Source: Falsiroseomonas selenitidurans
Lineage (GTDB): Bacteria; Pseudomonadota; Alphaproteobacteria; Acetobacterales; Acetobacteraceae
DNA length: 64,000 nucleotides
Assembly (NCBI RefSeq): GCF_012103215.1
Contig: NZ_JAAVNE010000027.1
Location: 1 to 64,000, forward strand
Reading direction: 5' to 3'
Part shown: positions 7,750 through 16,149 of the stretch, in pieces
Position numbering within the stretch: position 1 is the stretch's first letter
How the letters are laid out: every line of letters starts with the position of its first letter
Position numbers and translations under genes: made by a program
The notes under the pieces: model-generated
Seen by the model: only the letters and a program-made list of their open reading frames with translations
Database searches by the model: none
Told to the model about the DNA's origin: nothing

Positions 7750-9335
7750 CAGCGGGCAGAGAGCTGCGGCCGGTTCATCCCCGCCACCAGCGGCCGATGC
7801 GCGACCATGGCACGGGCATAGGCGGCATCCAGCCGGTAGATGTCGGGGCGGATCCGCACCCGTCCGCCGGCCTCCACCACCACCGTTTCATAATACAGCC
7901 TCACCGGCAGGCTGCGCGCCAGGGAGGCGACGCTGGTGGCACGGCTGGCCAGCATGCGTTCCGCCCGCGCCAGACTCCAGCCGGGGGTGCCTTCCAGCAG
8001 CACGCCCATCAGCTCATTCGGCCGTTCCAGCCGGATGCAGCCGGAGGAGAAGGCGCGGTCCGGGCGGCGGAACAGATGCCGGTCCGGCGTGTCGTGCAGG
8101 TAGATGTCCTCGCCATTCGGCATGATGAACTTGATGCGGCCCAGCGCGCTGAAATCGCTGGCATCCTGGCGCACGAAATAGGGGAAGCGGCGACCGTTGA
8201 TGCTGGACCAGTCGATGGTCCGCGGGTCGATCTCCATGCGCTCCCCGCCCACCAGGGAGAACACCCGGAAGCCCTTGTCCATCATCGCCTGCGGGTCGCG
8301 GCGGAAGCGCGGCAGCAGGTCCTCCCGCGCATTGCGCTCCGGCACGCCCCAGGGCGGGTTGAACTGGATGGCGGTCAGCCGGACGTTCAACATCGGCGTG
8401 GCGCGGGCCGGCTGGCCGACGATCACCGCCATGCCCAGCAATTCGCGGTCCCCTTCCATCACCCGCAGTCGGAAATCCGGGACATTCACCTCAACCCGCC
8501 GGCCGGGCGGGGGCGTGCCGGCGCCGCGGCGCATGTCCAGCGCCACGCGGAGCTGGTCGATGCGATCGCCCAGCGGGCGGTTCAGCAGGCCGAGCGAGAT
8601 GCGGCCGACGCGGCCATCCACCTCCAGCCCATTGGCCAGCTGCCAGCGCCGCACCGCGGCCTCCAGCACCGTGTCATAGCGGCTGCCGGCATCCGGCGCG
8701 GCCGCCAGCGTCGCATCCTCCACCGCCAGGCGGGCGCGCAGCAGCGGCACGCGGATCGGGTCCTGGTCGCCGGGGTCAATGGTGGCCTCACCCGGGATCG
8801 GCGTGAAGGCGCCGCGCGCGGCGACCTGCCGCTGCCGCGCCAGTTCCGCCTTCAGCGCCGCAGCCTCCCGCGGCAGCAGCGCGGCGCGATCGAGCAGCCC
8901 GGCCGGGTCGGGGGTGGCGGCAAGCTCGGCCAGCCAGGCCTGCAGGTTCACGGCGGAGGGGTCGCGTCGCAGGTCGGGACGGCCAGGCAGATCCCGCACC
9001 CGGCCGAGCAGCAGATCGGTCAGCGCCGCGGCGCTGGCCTGGTGCAGGGCGATGCGGAAGGCGGCGGGGTCGGCCGCGGCCAGCGTGCTGTCCGGAATGG
9101 CGTAGTGGCGCGGGTCGAGCCCATCCTCCTCCAGCCGCAGCAGCCGGTCCACCAGGCGCAGCAGCGCGTCGGTGGCGCCGGGCACCGTGCCGGGGACGGC
9201 CGGCAAGCCGGCAGGGGGCGCGAGGCCGCCGGGGGCCTCCATCGCGGGGGTGGCGGGGCGCTGCGCCTGAGCGGCGGCAGGGCCCGCCACGAAGGCCAGG
9301 GCTGCGGCAAGCAGGGGCCGACGTTCGATGTGCAT
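7749..9335 (-). CDS. L,D-transpeptidase, YcbB/LdtD type
   Basis: Periplasmic enzyme that forms 3-3 cross-links in peptidoglycan. It has 528 residues, close to YcbB. The order is a signal peptide (about 1-22), an N-terminal scaffold domain, a peptidoglycan-binding helical segment (about 225-270, AVRRWQLANGLEVDGRVG) and a C-terminal YkuD domain. The catalytic signature HDTPDRHLFRR is followed by FSSGCIRLE, which supplies the nucleophilic Cys. ATG 9335 is chosen over the longer frame (9419) because it begins the signal peptide. It is followed by the overlapping DUF882 gene. Confidence 0.92.
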   Translation of the reverse strand: MHIERRPLLAAALAFVAGPAAAQAQRPATPAMEAPGGLAPPAGLPAVPGTVPGATDALLRLVDRLLRLEEDGLDPRHYAIPDSTLAAADPAAFRIALHQASAAALTDLLLGRVRDLPGRPDLRRDPSAVNLQAWLAELAATPDPAGLLDRAALLPREAAALKAELARQRQVAARGAFTPIPGEATIDPGDQDPIRVPLLRARLAVEDATLAAAPDAGSRYDTVLEAAVRRWQLANGLEVDGRVGRISLGLLNRPLGDRIDQLRVALDMRRGAGTPPPGRRVEVNVPDFRLRVMEGDRELLGMAVIVGQPARATPMLNVRLTAIQFNPPWGVPERNAREDLLPRFRRDPQAMMDKGFRVFSLVGGERMEIDPRTIDWSSINGRRFPYFVRQDASDFSALGRIKFIMPNGEDIYLHDTPDRHLFRRPDRAFSSGCIRLERPNELMGVLLEGTPGWSLARAERMLASRATSVASLARSLPVRLYYETVVVEAGGRVRIRPDIYRLDAAYARAMVAHRPLVAGMNRPQLSAR

Positions 9336-9429
9336 GGCCCTGGAATACCGAAGCCGCCCCTGGGTTGCAAACACCGATGGGCAGATCCGCCGGCGATCAC
9401 GGCGGTTTCGCTGCCGCACCCCGCGCCGC

Positions 9430-10182
9430 CTACCGCCCGCCGCCCACCGGCAGCACCGCGCCGTTCACATAGGCCGCCTGGGGCGAGAGCAGGAACAGGA
9501 TGCACTCCGCCACCTCCTCCGGCGATCCCATGCGCCGCAGCGGGATGCCGGGGACGATGCGGCCGATGCGCTCCGGAATGCCGGCGCTGGCGTGGATGTC
9601 GGTGTCGATCATCCCGGGAGCGACCGCGTTGACCCGGATTCCCTCCCCGCCCAGCTCCCGCGCCAGGCCCAGCACCAGGCTGTCCACCGCCCCCTTGCTG
9701 GCGGCGTAGTGGACGAATTCGAAGGCGGAGCCGATCTGCGCGGCGCGCGAGGAGACGGCGACGATCCCGCCCCCCGCGCCGCCGCGGGAGGTCGCCATGC
9801 GTTGCGCCGCCTGCCGGCAGGCGCTGGCCAGGCCCAGCACGTTCACCCGGAACACCTCGGCCCAGGTGGCGTCGGAGGAGGTGAGGAAATCGCTGGCCGG
9901 GCCGGTGATGCCGGCATTCACCACCAGCGCGTCGATCCGGCCGAATCGCGCATCCAGCCGGCCGAAGGCGGCCGCTGTCGCCGCCGGGTCGCCGGCATCG
10001 GCCTGCACCAGTTCCACCGCCGCGCCGGAAGCGCGGCAGGCCTCGGCGGTTGCCGCCGCCGCCGCCTGCGCACCGCGCCAGGTCAGCAGCAGATCATGCC
10101 CGCGCGCCGCCGCCAGCCGGGCCGTGGCGGCGCCGATGCCGCGCCCCGCGCCCGTCACCATCATCACCGGCCTGTCCACCAT
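9430..10182 (-). CDS. SDR-family NAD(P)-dependent oxidoreductase
   Basis: Classical short-chain dehydrogenase/reductase, 250 residues. Visible motifs are TGAGRGIG (nucleotide-binding glycine loop, residues 9-16), NAG (about 88), the catalytic Ser in VAVSSRA, YAASK with the Tyr and Lys, and PGMIDTDI. It most resembles the FabG/glucose dehydrogenase-like group. Its C-terminal VNGAVLPVGGGR is typical. ATG 10182 has GGGAGGG six bases upstream; the earlier ATG at 10188 sits right on that ribosome-binding site, so it is less likely. The substrate cannot be assigned. Confidence 0.92.
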   Translation of the reverse strand: MVDRPVMMVTGAGRGIGAATARLAAARGHDLLLTWRGAQAAAAATAEACRASGAAVELVQADAGDPAATAAAFGRLDARFGRIDALVVNAGITGPASDFLTSSDATWAEVFRVNVLGLASACRQAAQRMATSRGGAGGGIVAVSSRAAQIGSAFEFVHYAASKGAVDSLVLGLARELGGEGIRVNAVAPGMIDTDIHASAGIPERIGRIVPGIPLRRMGSPEEVAECILFLLSPQAAYVNGAVLPVGGGR

Positions 10183-10221
10183 CGCCATCCCTCCCTGCCG
10201 GCGGGCAGGACAGCGCTTCCG

Positions 10222-10440
10222 TCAGCCCAGCGCCAGATACAGCAGCCAGGAGATCAGGGCCGCGGCCCCCAGCACCAGCAGGCCGGCGCCGATGGCAGCC
10301 AGCCCCTCGTTGCGGCGCGCACCCTCCTCGGGCTTGGCGATGGGCCGGGAGGGCGGAATGACTCCCCTCGGCGGGTTGAACGGGTCGCGACGCGAGAGCG
10401 GAACGCCCGGACGCGCGTCCTGGACCAGGGTCTTCGGCAT
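10222..10440 (-). CDS. Small single-span membrane protein
   Basis: A 72-residue protein with a proline- and charge-rich N-terminal half and one strong transmembrane helix at the C-terminus (about residues 47-71, LAAIGAGLLVLGAAALISWLLYLAL). I know no family for it. It has the same plan as the 89-residue neighbour upstream (disordered Pro-rich head with a DPF motif, then a C-terminal anchor), so the two are probably diverged tandem paralogues made from one transcript. Tail-anchored topology is inferred. Confidence 0.6.
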   Translation of the reverse strand: MPKTLVQDARPGVPLSRRDPFNPPRGVIPPSRPIAKPEEGARRNEGLAAIGAGLLVLGAAALISWLLYLALG

Positions 10441-10482
10441 GGCCGGCCTCCTGCAGATGGTGCCGGGCCTGGAACGCGCGAC

Positions 10483-10752
10483 TCAGCGGGAGGTGAGCAA
10501 CCACCCGAGCAACAAAATCGCCAGCGTCGCCAGCGCCAGGCCTTTCAGCGTCGCCCAGACCTCCGAGCGGCCACCATCGCCCTCCTCCGGCAGGTAGGTC
10601 GGGCGCTGCGGCAGCGCCGCCCGGGCGAAGGGATCACGCGGCGGGGCTTCGGGCGGTGGGACCGCCGAGACGGGGGCCACGGGCGCGTCCGGCAGCGCCG
10701 GGTCGAACATGGTGGCCTGCGGCGGGCGGATTTCGGTGCGGCGATCCGACAT
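10483..10752 (-). CDS. Small Pro-rich tail-anchored protein
   Basis: An 89-residue protein starting MSDRRTEIRPPQ at ATG 10752, with a proline/alanine-rich head (residues 10-50) and a C-terminal hydrophobic helix ending LAILLLGWLLTSR. A longer frame from 11073 runs through the Ldh promoter and start region and is not credible. Both this protein and the next one carry an R-DPF-x motif followed by a Pro-rich stretch and one C-terminal helix. Function unknown; a membrane-associated scaffold role is only a guess. Confidence 0.55.
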   Translation of the reverse strand: MSDRRTEIRPPQATMFDPALPDAPVAPVSAVPPPEAPPRDPFARAALPQRPTYLPEEGDGGRSEVWATLKGLALATLAILLLGWLLTSR

Positions 10753-10930
10753 GACTGGCTTACTCCGGGTTGGCAATCTCCGGGCCGGCGTCCTCCTGCG
10801 AGGAGCGCGGGCGGCCAGCCTACCAGCCAGCCCGGCCAAGGTGCCACGCGCCTGCGGCCGCCCCGATTGACGCCGGCGCCGGTCCGGTCCACCCCTTGCG
10901 CCCTGAAACGGCGGGGAAAACGGCAAGGCG

Positions 10931-12019
10931 ATGCGGGCAAGTGCGGACAGCGTGCGGGCGCAAATCCTCGCGATCCTGGCGGCCTGGGGCATGCCGGAGG
11001 ATCTGGCGGCCCAGACCGCGGAGGTGATGCTCGATACCGACCTCGCCGGCGTGGACAGCCACGGCATCGGCATGCTGACCAGCTACGAGGGCATGCGCCG
11101 GGCCGGCCAGGTGAAGCTGGACGCGCGCCCGCGGATCGAACGCGATGGCGGCGCGGTGGCGCTGGTGGATGGCGGCGCCGGGCTCGGCCATCCGGCGGCG
11201 GCCTTCGCCATGCGGCTGGCGATCCAGCGCGCGAAGCAGTTCGGCGTCGGGGCGGTGGCGGTGCGCAACAGCCACCATTTCGGCGCCGCCGGCTGGTACG
11301 TGAAGCTGGCCGCGGCCGAGGGCTGCGTCGGGCTGGTGACCAGCGGCACGCGCACCATGGCGATGGTGCCAACCCATGGCGCGGTGCCGGTGCTGGGCAC
11401 CAACCCCATCGCCTTCGCCGCCCCGGCCGCCAGCCAGCCCCCGGTGGTGCTGGACATGGCCACCACGACGGCCGCCGCCAACAAGGTCCGTGCCCGGGCG
11501 CTGCGCAACAAGCCCATCCCCGCCGGCTGGGTGGTCGATGGCCGCGGCCAGCCGGTGACGGAAGGCGCCGCCGCGGTCGCGCAGATCTTCGAGAAGCCCG
11601 AAGGCGGGCTCTCGCCGGTCGGCGGCACGCCGGACATGGCCAGCCACAAGGGCTACGGCCTGGCGATGATGGCGCATATCCTGGGCGCGACCCTGTCCGG
11701 CGCCAGCTTCTCGCCCATTCGGGTGCGCACCCAGCGGCCGGAGGACCCGGACGATATCGGCCACTTCATGCTGGCGCTGAACCCCGCCGCCTTCCGCCCG
11801 GAAGGCGCGTTCGAGCAGGATCTGGACGCGGCGGTGGCGGTGCTGCGCGCCACGCCGCCGGCCGACCCCGCCCTGCCCGTGCTGGTGCCCGGCGACCCGG
11901 AACGGGCCGAGCACGCCGAGCGCAGCGCGCAGGGCATCCCCATCCCCGCCGGGCTCGAGGCGCAGATCCGTGGCATCTGCGAGCGTGCCGGCATTGCCTT
12001 CCTGTTGGCCGAAGCCTGA
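10931..12019 (+). CDS. Ldh-family (malate/L-lactate/ureidoglycolate-type) dehydrogenase
   Basis: NAD(P)-dependent 2-hydroxyacid dehydrogenase of the Ldh_2 (malate/L-sulfolactate) superfamily, 362 residues. The family signatures are DSHGIGML (42-49) and VRNSHHFG (His115/His116, proton donor region), followed by TNPIAFAAPA and DMATT. Members oxidise malate, sulfolactate, ureidoglycolate or related acids; the substrate is not settled here. It is the first gene of a tight operon with an isocitrate-lyase-family enzyme (16-base gap) and a haloacid dehalogenase, which fits a catabolic route for small C3-C4 acids. Confidence 0.9.
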   Translation: MRASADSVRAQILAILAAWGMPEDLAAQTAEVMLDTDLAGVDSHGIGMLTSYEGMRRAGQVKLDARPRIERDGGAVALVDGGAGLGHPAAAFAMRLAIQRAKQFGVGAVAVRNSHHFGAAGWYVKLAAAEGCVGLVTSGTRTMAMVPTHGAVPVLGTNPIAFAAPAASQPPVVLDMATTTAAANKVRARALRNKPIPAGWVVDGRGQPVTEGAAAVAQIFEKPEGGLSPVGGTPDMASHKGYGLAMMAHILGATLSGASFSPIRVRTQRPEDPDDIGHFMLALNPAAFRPEGAFEQDLDAAVAVLRATPPADPALPVLVPGDPERAEHAERSAQGIPIPAGLEAQIRGICERAGIAFLLAEA

Positions 12020-12035
12020 AGAGGACCCCCGACCC

Positions 12036-12929
12036 ATGGCCCATCCCAGCCTGCGCCAGGCGCTTGCCGCCGACGACTTCATCCTCGCCCCCGGCGTGTT
12101 CGACATGATCTCCGCCAAGGTGGCGGACGGCATGGGGTTCAAGGCGCTCTACGCCACCGGCTTCGGGGTCACGGCGTCGCATCTCGGCCTGGCCGATGCC
12201 GGCATCGCCACCTACACGGACATGGTCGGCCGCATGGGCACCATCGCGAAGGGCTGCCGCACGCCGGTGATCGCCGATGCCGACACCGGCTATGGCGGCC
12301 TGCTGAACGTGCGCCACACGGTGCGCGGCTATGAGGAGGCGGGCGTCACCGCCATCCAGATGGAAGACCAGGAAGTGCCGAAGAAGTGCGGCCACACGCC
12401 GGGCCGCAAGGTGATCCCGGCGGAGGAGATGGCGCTGAAGATCCGCGTCGCCGCGGAAACCCGGCGCAGCGAGGATTTCCTCATCATCGCCCGCACCGAT
12501 GCCCGCACCTCGCTTGGCCTGGAGGAGGCGATCCGCCGCGGCCAGATGTTCGCCGAGGCCGGGGCCGACGTGATCTTCATCGAAAGCCCGGAAAGCGAGG
12601 CCGAGATGGCGGAGGTGGGCCGGCAGATCAAGAAGCCGCTCTTCGCCAACATGGTGGAAGGCGGCCGCACGCCGATCGTCCCGGCGGAGCGGCTGCACGC
12701 CATGGGCTACCGCATCGCCATCTACCCGGCGGTGGGCTTCCTGAGCGTGGCCGGGGCGCTGGAGCGCGCCTATGGCCAGCTCAAGGCCGATGGCCATTCC
12801 AACAACATGACGGTGAATGCCGACTACAGCTTCGCGAAGATGTGCGAGCTGATGGGCTTCCCGGATGTGTGGGAATTCGACCGCAAATGGGCCGAGGCCG
12901 CCGGCAACCTGCCGAAGGCGGCGGAATAG
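12036..12929 (+). CDS. Isocitrate lyase/PEP mutase-family enzyme
   Basis: TIM-barrel lyase of the ICL/PEPM superfamily, 297 residues. The Mg-binding loop DADTGYGG (81-88) and the catalytic gating loop KKCGH (116-120) are intact, as in 2-methylisocitrate lyase, oxaloacetate hydrolase and carboxyphosphonoenolpyruvate mutase. The length fits 2-methylisocitrate/dimethylmalate-type lyases better than glyoxylate-cycle isocitrate lyase. ATG 12036 is preferred to 11970 because GAAGAGGA lies upstream and the longer version runs back into the previous gene. It is followed after three bases by the dehalogenase gene. The exact substrate is open. Confidence 0.88.
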   Translation: MAHPSLRQALAADDFILAPGVFDMISAKVADGMGFKALYATGFGVTASHLGLADAGIATYTDMVGRMGTIAKGCRTPVIADADTGYGGLLNVRHTVRGYEEAGVTAIQMEDQEVPKKCGHTPGRKVIPAEEMALKIRVAAETRRSEDFLIIARTDARTSLGLEEAIRRGQMFAEAGADVIFIESPESEAEMAEVGRQIKKPLFANMVEGGRTPIVPAERLHAMGYRIAIYPAVGFLSVAGALERAYGQLKADGHSNNMTVNADYSFAKMCELMGFPDVWEFDRKWAEAAGNLPKAAE

Positions 12930-12932
12930 CCC

Positions 12933-13667
12933 ATGCCGCAGACCCCGCCCGAGGATGTGCGCATCCTGCTGTTCGATGTCTTCGGCACCGTGGTGGACTG
13001 GCGCAGCTCCGTGGCGCGGGAGGTGGCGCCCTTCCTGGCGCGGCACGCGCCGGGCGTGGACCCGACCGGCTTCGCCGTCGCCTGGCGCCGCCGCTACCAG
13101 CCGGCGATGGAGGCGGTGCGCAGCGGCGCCCGCCCCTTCACCCGGCTGGACATCCTGCACCGGGAGAACCTGGAAGGCGTGCTGCAGGAATCCGGCCTGG
13201 ACCCGGCGGCGATCGACGCGGCGGAGCTGGACCAGTTGAACAAGGCCTGGCACCGGCTGGACCCCTGGCCGGACAGCGTCGCGGGGCTGGCGCGCCTGAA
13301 GCAGCGCTTCCTGATCGCGCCGCTGTCCAACGGCAACATCGCGCTGATGCTGAACCTGGCCAAGCGCGCCGGCCTGCCCTGGGACGCGATCCTGGGGGCG
13401 GAGGTGGCGCGCGCCTACAAGCCGAGCCCGGCGGCCTACCTGAACACCGCCGAGATCCTGGGCCTCGCCCCCGGGCAATGCATGCTGGTGGCGGCCCACA
13501 ACAACGATCTGGCGGCGGCCCGCCGCGCCGGCTTCCGCACCGCCTTCGTGCCCCGCCCGACGGAACACGGGCCGGGGCAGAAGACGGATCTGGCGCCGGA
13601 ACAGGATTGGGACGCGGTGGCGGAAAGCTTCCCGGCGCTGGCCGATCGGCTGGGCTGCCCCGGGTAG
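12933..13667 (+). CDS. Haloacid dehalogenase, type II
   Basis: HAD-superfamily hydrolase of the L-2-haloacid dehalogenase type, 244 residues. Motif I is FDVFGTVVDW with the nucleophile Asp15, motif II is LSNGN, the Lys lies in AYKPSP, and the last motif is VAAHNNDLAAA, which replaces the usual double-Asp of phosphatases as in true dehalogenases. It would release halide from 2-haloacids to give 2-hydroxyacids. The Ldh-family enzyme encoded upstream could then oxidise these, which gives the operon a plausible logic, though many such proteins act on other substrates. Confidence 0.88.
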   Translation: MPQTPPEDVRILLFDVFGTVVDWRSSVAREVAPFLARHAPGVDPTGFAVAWRRRYQPAMEAVRSGARPFTRLDILHRENLEGVLQESGLDPAAIDAAELDQLNKAWHRLDPWPDSVAGLARLKQRFLIAPLSNGNIALMLNLAKRAGLPWDAILGAEVARAYKPSPAAYLNTAEILGLAPGQCMLVAAHNNDLAAARRAGFRTAFVPRPTEHGPGQKTDLAPEQDWDAVAESFPALADRLGCPG

Positions 13668-13807
13668 CTCCTGTTCCGTCCTCAGGCGCCGGGCGCGGCC
13701 TCCGGCTGCCACCGGCCGTCGGCGTGATCGGTCGCAGGGCGGCTTGATCGGGCGCGGTCGGGCCGCGACACTGGCGCCACAACGCATCCGGCGGATTTCC
13801 TTCCAGC

Positions 13808-15001
13808 ATGGCCTTCCCGCATGACGACCCCGCCTGGGCGGAAACCGCCGCCTTCCTGCGCGCCCGGCTGGCACCGGCCGACCGGGTGCTGGCGCCGGAC
13901 CCGTTCCGCTGGGCCATCCCCCGCGCCGAGCGCTTCGGTGGCGCCGCCGGCACGGCGCCGCGCGACGTCGCCTGGGTGGTGGTGCACAAGGGAGAGCTGG
14001 ACCGCATCCCGCGGCCGCTGCTGGACGCGCTGCCGGACCAGGCCCGCCCGGTCTATGCCAACCCGGTCTTCGTGGTCTTTGCCAGCCGGCCGGCCGAGGA
14101 CCTGCCGGACCTGACCGAGACCGACCACGTCCGCGCCTTCGCCGCCAACCACGCCACCCTGCCGCCGGCACCGCTGCCGGTGCTGGCCCTGGTCGATCTG
14201 GCCGAGCCGCCCGCGGCGCCGCCTCCCCCACCGCCCCCGCTCGCCCGCCCCGTGCCGCCGCGCCAGGCACCGCGCCCGCAGCGCCCGCCGCCGCGCCCCG
14301 CCACCGCCCCGCCCCGACCCTGGCTGGTCGCCGGCCAGCCGGGCCCGGCGCGGGAAGCCGCCTTCCAGGCGGAGCTGGACCGGCTGATCGCCGCCTATCT
14401 GGGCAGCGCCACCGGGCAGGCCGTGCTCGATATCGGTTGCGGCACCGGCCGGCTCGGCACGCTGCTGGAAGGGGCCGCCCGCGTCGCCGGCATCGACCTG
14501 GACCCGGCCGCGCTGGCCGCCGCCCGCACCCGCCATGCCGGGCTGCCGCATTTCGGCTTCGCGCGCATGGACGCCGCCCGCCTGGCCTTCGCCGAGTCCA
14601 GCTTCGACGCCGCCTTGCTGGTCGACACCATCGAGATGCTGGCCGACCCCGCCGCCGCCCTGGCCGAGGCCGCCCGCGTGCTGGCCCGTGGCGGGCTGCT
14701 GCTGCTGAGCGCGGTGAACCGCGACAGCCTGTATCTGCGCGCCCTGCGCCGGCTGGGCGGCAGCCCGCCGGCCGCCGGCCACACGGCCGAGGAACTGGCC
14801 GGGATGCTGCGGGCCGTGGGCATGCAGGTGGTGCGCAGCGATGGCTGCTTCCTCTCCCCCGCCTGGGCGCTGCCCGGCGCCGCCCCGGGCCTGGCGGCGC
14901 TGGAGGAGGACCCCGAATTCATCGAGACCGCCCGCCGGCTCGGCCGCCGCGCCGGGCCGGAGGATGCGCTGGCCTTCGTGCTGCTGGCCCGCAAGGGCTG
15001 A
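13808..15001 (+). CDS. Methyltransferase-domain protein with proline-rich linker
   Basis: A 397-residue protein. The C-terminal part is a class I SAM-dependent methyltransferase: motif I VLDIGCGTGRLG, acidic loop AGIDLDPAAL, then FARMDAARLAFAESSFDAALLVDTIEML and RVLARGGLLLLS. The N-terminal part (1-130) has no methyltransferase motifs. The two are joined by a strikingly proline-rich linker (about residues 134-180, many Pro-Pro and Pro-Arg runs). The methyl acceptor is unknown. The gene stands alone between the dehalogenase and a minus-strand receptor gene, with no clear ribosome-binding site seen before ATG 13808. Confidence 0.82.
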   Translation: MAFPHDDPAWAETAAFLRARLAPADRVLAPDPFRWAIPRAERFGGAAGTAPRDVAWVVVHKGELDRIPRPLLDALPDQARPVYANPVFVVFASRPAEDLPDLTETDHVRAFAANHATLPPAPLPVLALVDLAEPPAAPPPPPPPLARPVPPRQAPRPQRPPPRPATAPPRPWLVAGQPGPAREAAFQAELDRLIAAYLGSATGQAVLDIGCGTGRLGTLLEGAARVAGIDLDPAALAAARTRHAGLPHFGFARMDAARLAFAESSFDAALLVDTIEMLADPAAALAEAARVLARGGLLLLSAVNRDSLYLRALRRLGGSPPAAGHTAEELAGMLRAVGMQVVRSDGCFLSPAWALPGAAPGLAALEEDPEFIETARRLGRRAGPEDALAFVLLARKG

Positions 15002-15057
15002 CGGCGGCGGACCCGTCCCACGACTGGTCCGCGCGCCCGCCCTGCAAGCCGCAGGTG

Positions 15058-16044
15058 TCAGCCGGTGGCGATGCCGCCGGCGCGGATGATCGGCGTCCAG
15101 CGCGCCACTTCCCGCGCGATGTGGCCCGCGAAGGCTTCCGGCGTGCCGCCGACCACCGTGCCGGCCTGGGTGTCGAAGATGCGCTGCTTCACATCCGGCA
15201 TGGCGGCGATGCGGCCGAACACCTCGTTGATCCGGCGCGCCAGGGCCGGATCCATGCCCGCGGGGGCGACGATGCCGTGCCAGACCGCCACCTCGAAGCC
15301 CGGCAGCACGGTGGAGATCGCCGGCACCCCCGGCAGCAGCGGCGTGCCCGCCGCATTGCCCACGGCGATCGCCTTGGCATTGCCCTGGCGGATCTGGCCG
15401 ATGCCGGAGGAGACGGTGGGGAAGCCGAACTGCGCATCGCCGCGCAGCAGCGCCGTCACCATCTCCGCGCCCGAACGGTAGGGCACGTGCACCATGGAGA
15501 CGCCGGCCTCCTTCAGGAACAGCGCCATGAACAGGTGGCTGCCATTGCCGTTGCCGGCCGAGGAATAGGTGAAGCCGTCCGGCCGCGCCTTCGCCTGCTC
15601 GATCACCTGCTGGATGCTGGTGGCGGAGACGGAGGGATGCGCCATCAGCACCGCCGGCAGGTTCACCAGGTGGATGATCGGCGTGAAGGCGGTGGGCGGG
15701 TCGTAGCTCAGGCTGGGAACCAGTTCCTTGCCGATGGCGTTGGCGCCGACATCGGCCATCATCAGGGTCAGGCCGTCCGGCTTCTCCCGCGCCACGAAGG
15801 CGCCGGCGATGGTGCCGCCGGCGCCGGGGCGGTTCTCCACCACCAGGGTCTGGCCGCCGGAGGCTTCCGGGAACTTCGCGGCGACGGTGCGGGACAGCGT
15901 GTCGATGGCGCCACCGGCGCCGAAGGGCACGATCAGCCGGATCGGGCGGTCCGGCCAGGTGCCCTGCGCCCGCGCCACGGCCGGCGCGGCAAGCGCCCCC
16001 ATGCCGGCCAGGACATGCCGGCGCAACAGCTTGTGCGTCATCAT
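15058..16044 (-). CDS. Bug/TctC-family substrate-binding protein
   Basis: Third Bug receptor of the window, 328 residues, with a leader MMTHKLLRRHVLAGMGALAAPAVARA and the family start WPDRPIRLIVPFGAGGAIDTL. It is clearly more distant from the first two than they are from each other, ending HIAREVARWTPIIRAGG. AAAGG lies just before the double ATG (16044/16041), so either could be used. A much longer frame to 17292 overlaps the next genes and is rejected. It is divergent from the DUF1028 gene. No membrane partners are adjacent. Confidence 0.92.
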   Translation of the reverse strand: MMTHKLLRRHVLAGMGALAAPAVARAQGTWPDRPIRLIVPFGAGGAIDTLSRTVAAKFPEASGGQTLVVENRPGAGGTIAGAFVAREKPDGLTLMMADVGANAIGKELVPSLSYDPPTAFTPIIHLVNLPAVLMAHPSVSATSIQQVIEQAKARPDGFTYSSAGNGNGSHLFMALFLKEAGVSMVHVPYRSGAEMVTALLRGDAQFGFPTVSSGIGQIRQGNAKAIAVGNAAGTPLLPGVPAISTVLPGFEVAVWHGIVAPAGMDPALARRINEVFGRIAAMPDVKQRIFDTQAGTVVGGTPEAFAGHIAREVARWTPIIRAGGIATG

Positions 16045-16149
16045 TAAAACCTTTCTTGAGACGTTATCGCCAAAATGGCCCAGCACTAGCTGGCGCGCAA
16101 CCGGCGAACTCACTGTAGTGTGCAGCACCTTCCGAGTCGGATGCCTGCC

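Noticed and set aside
16045..16149. CACTGTAGTG short palindrome as an operator
   Set aside because: The arms are only four bases long, which is too weak to support without comparison to other promoters.
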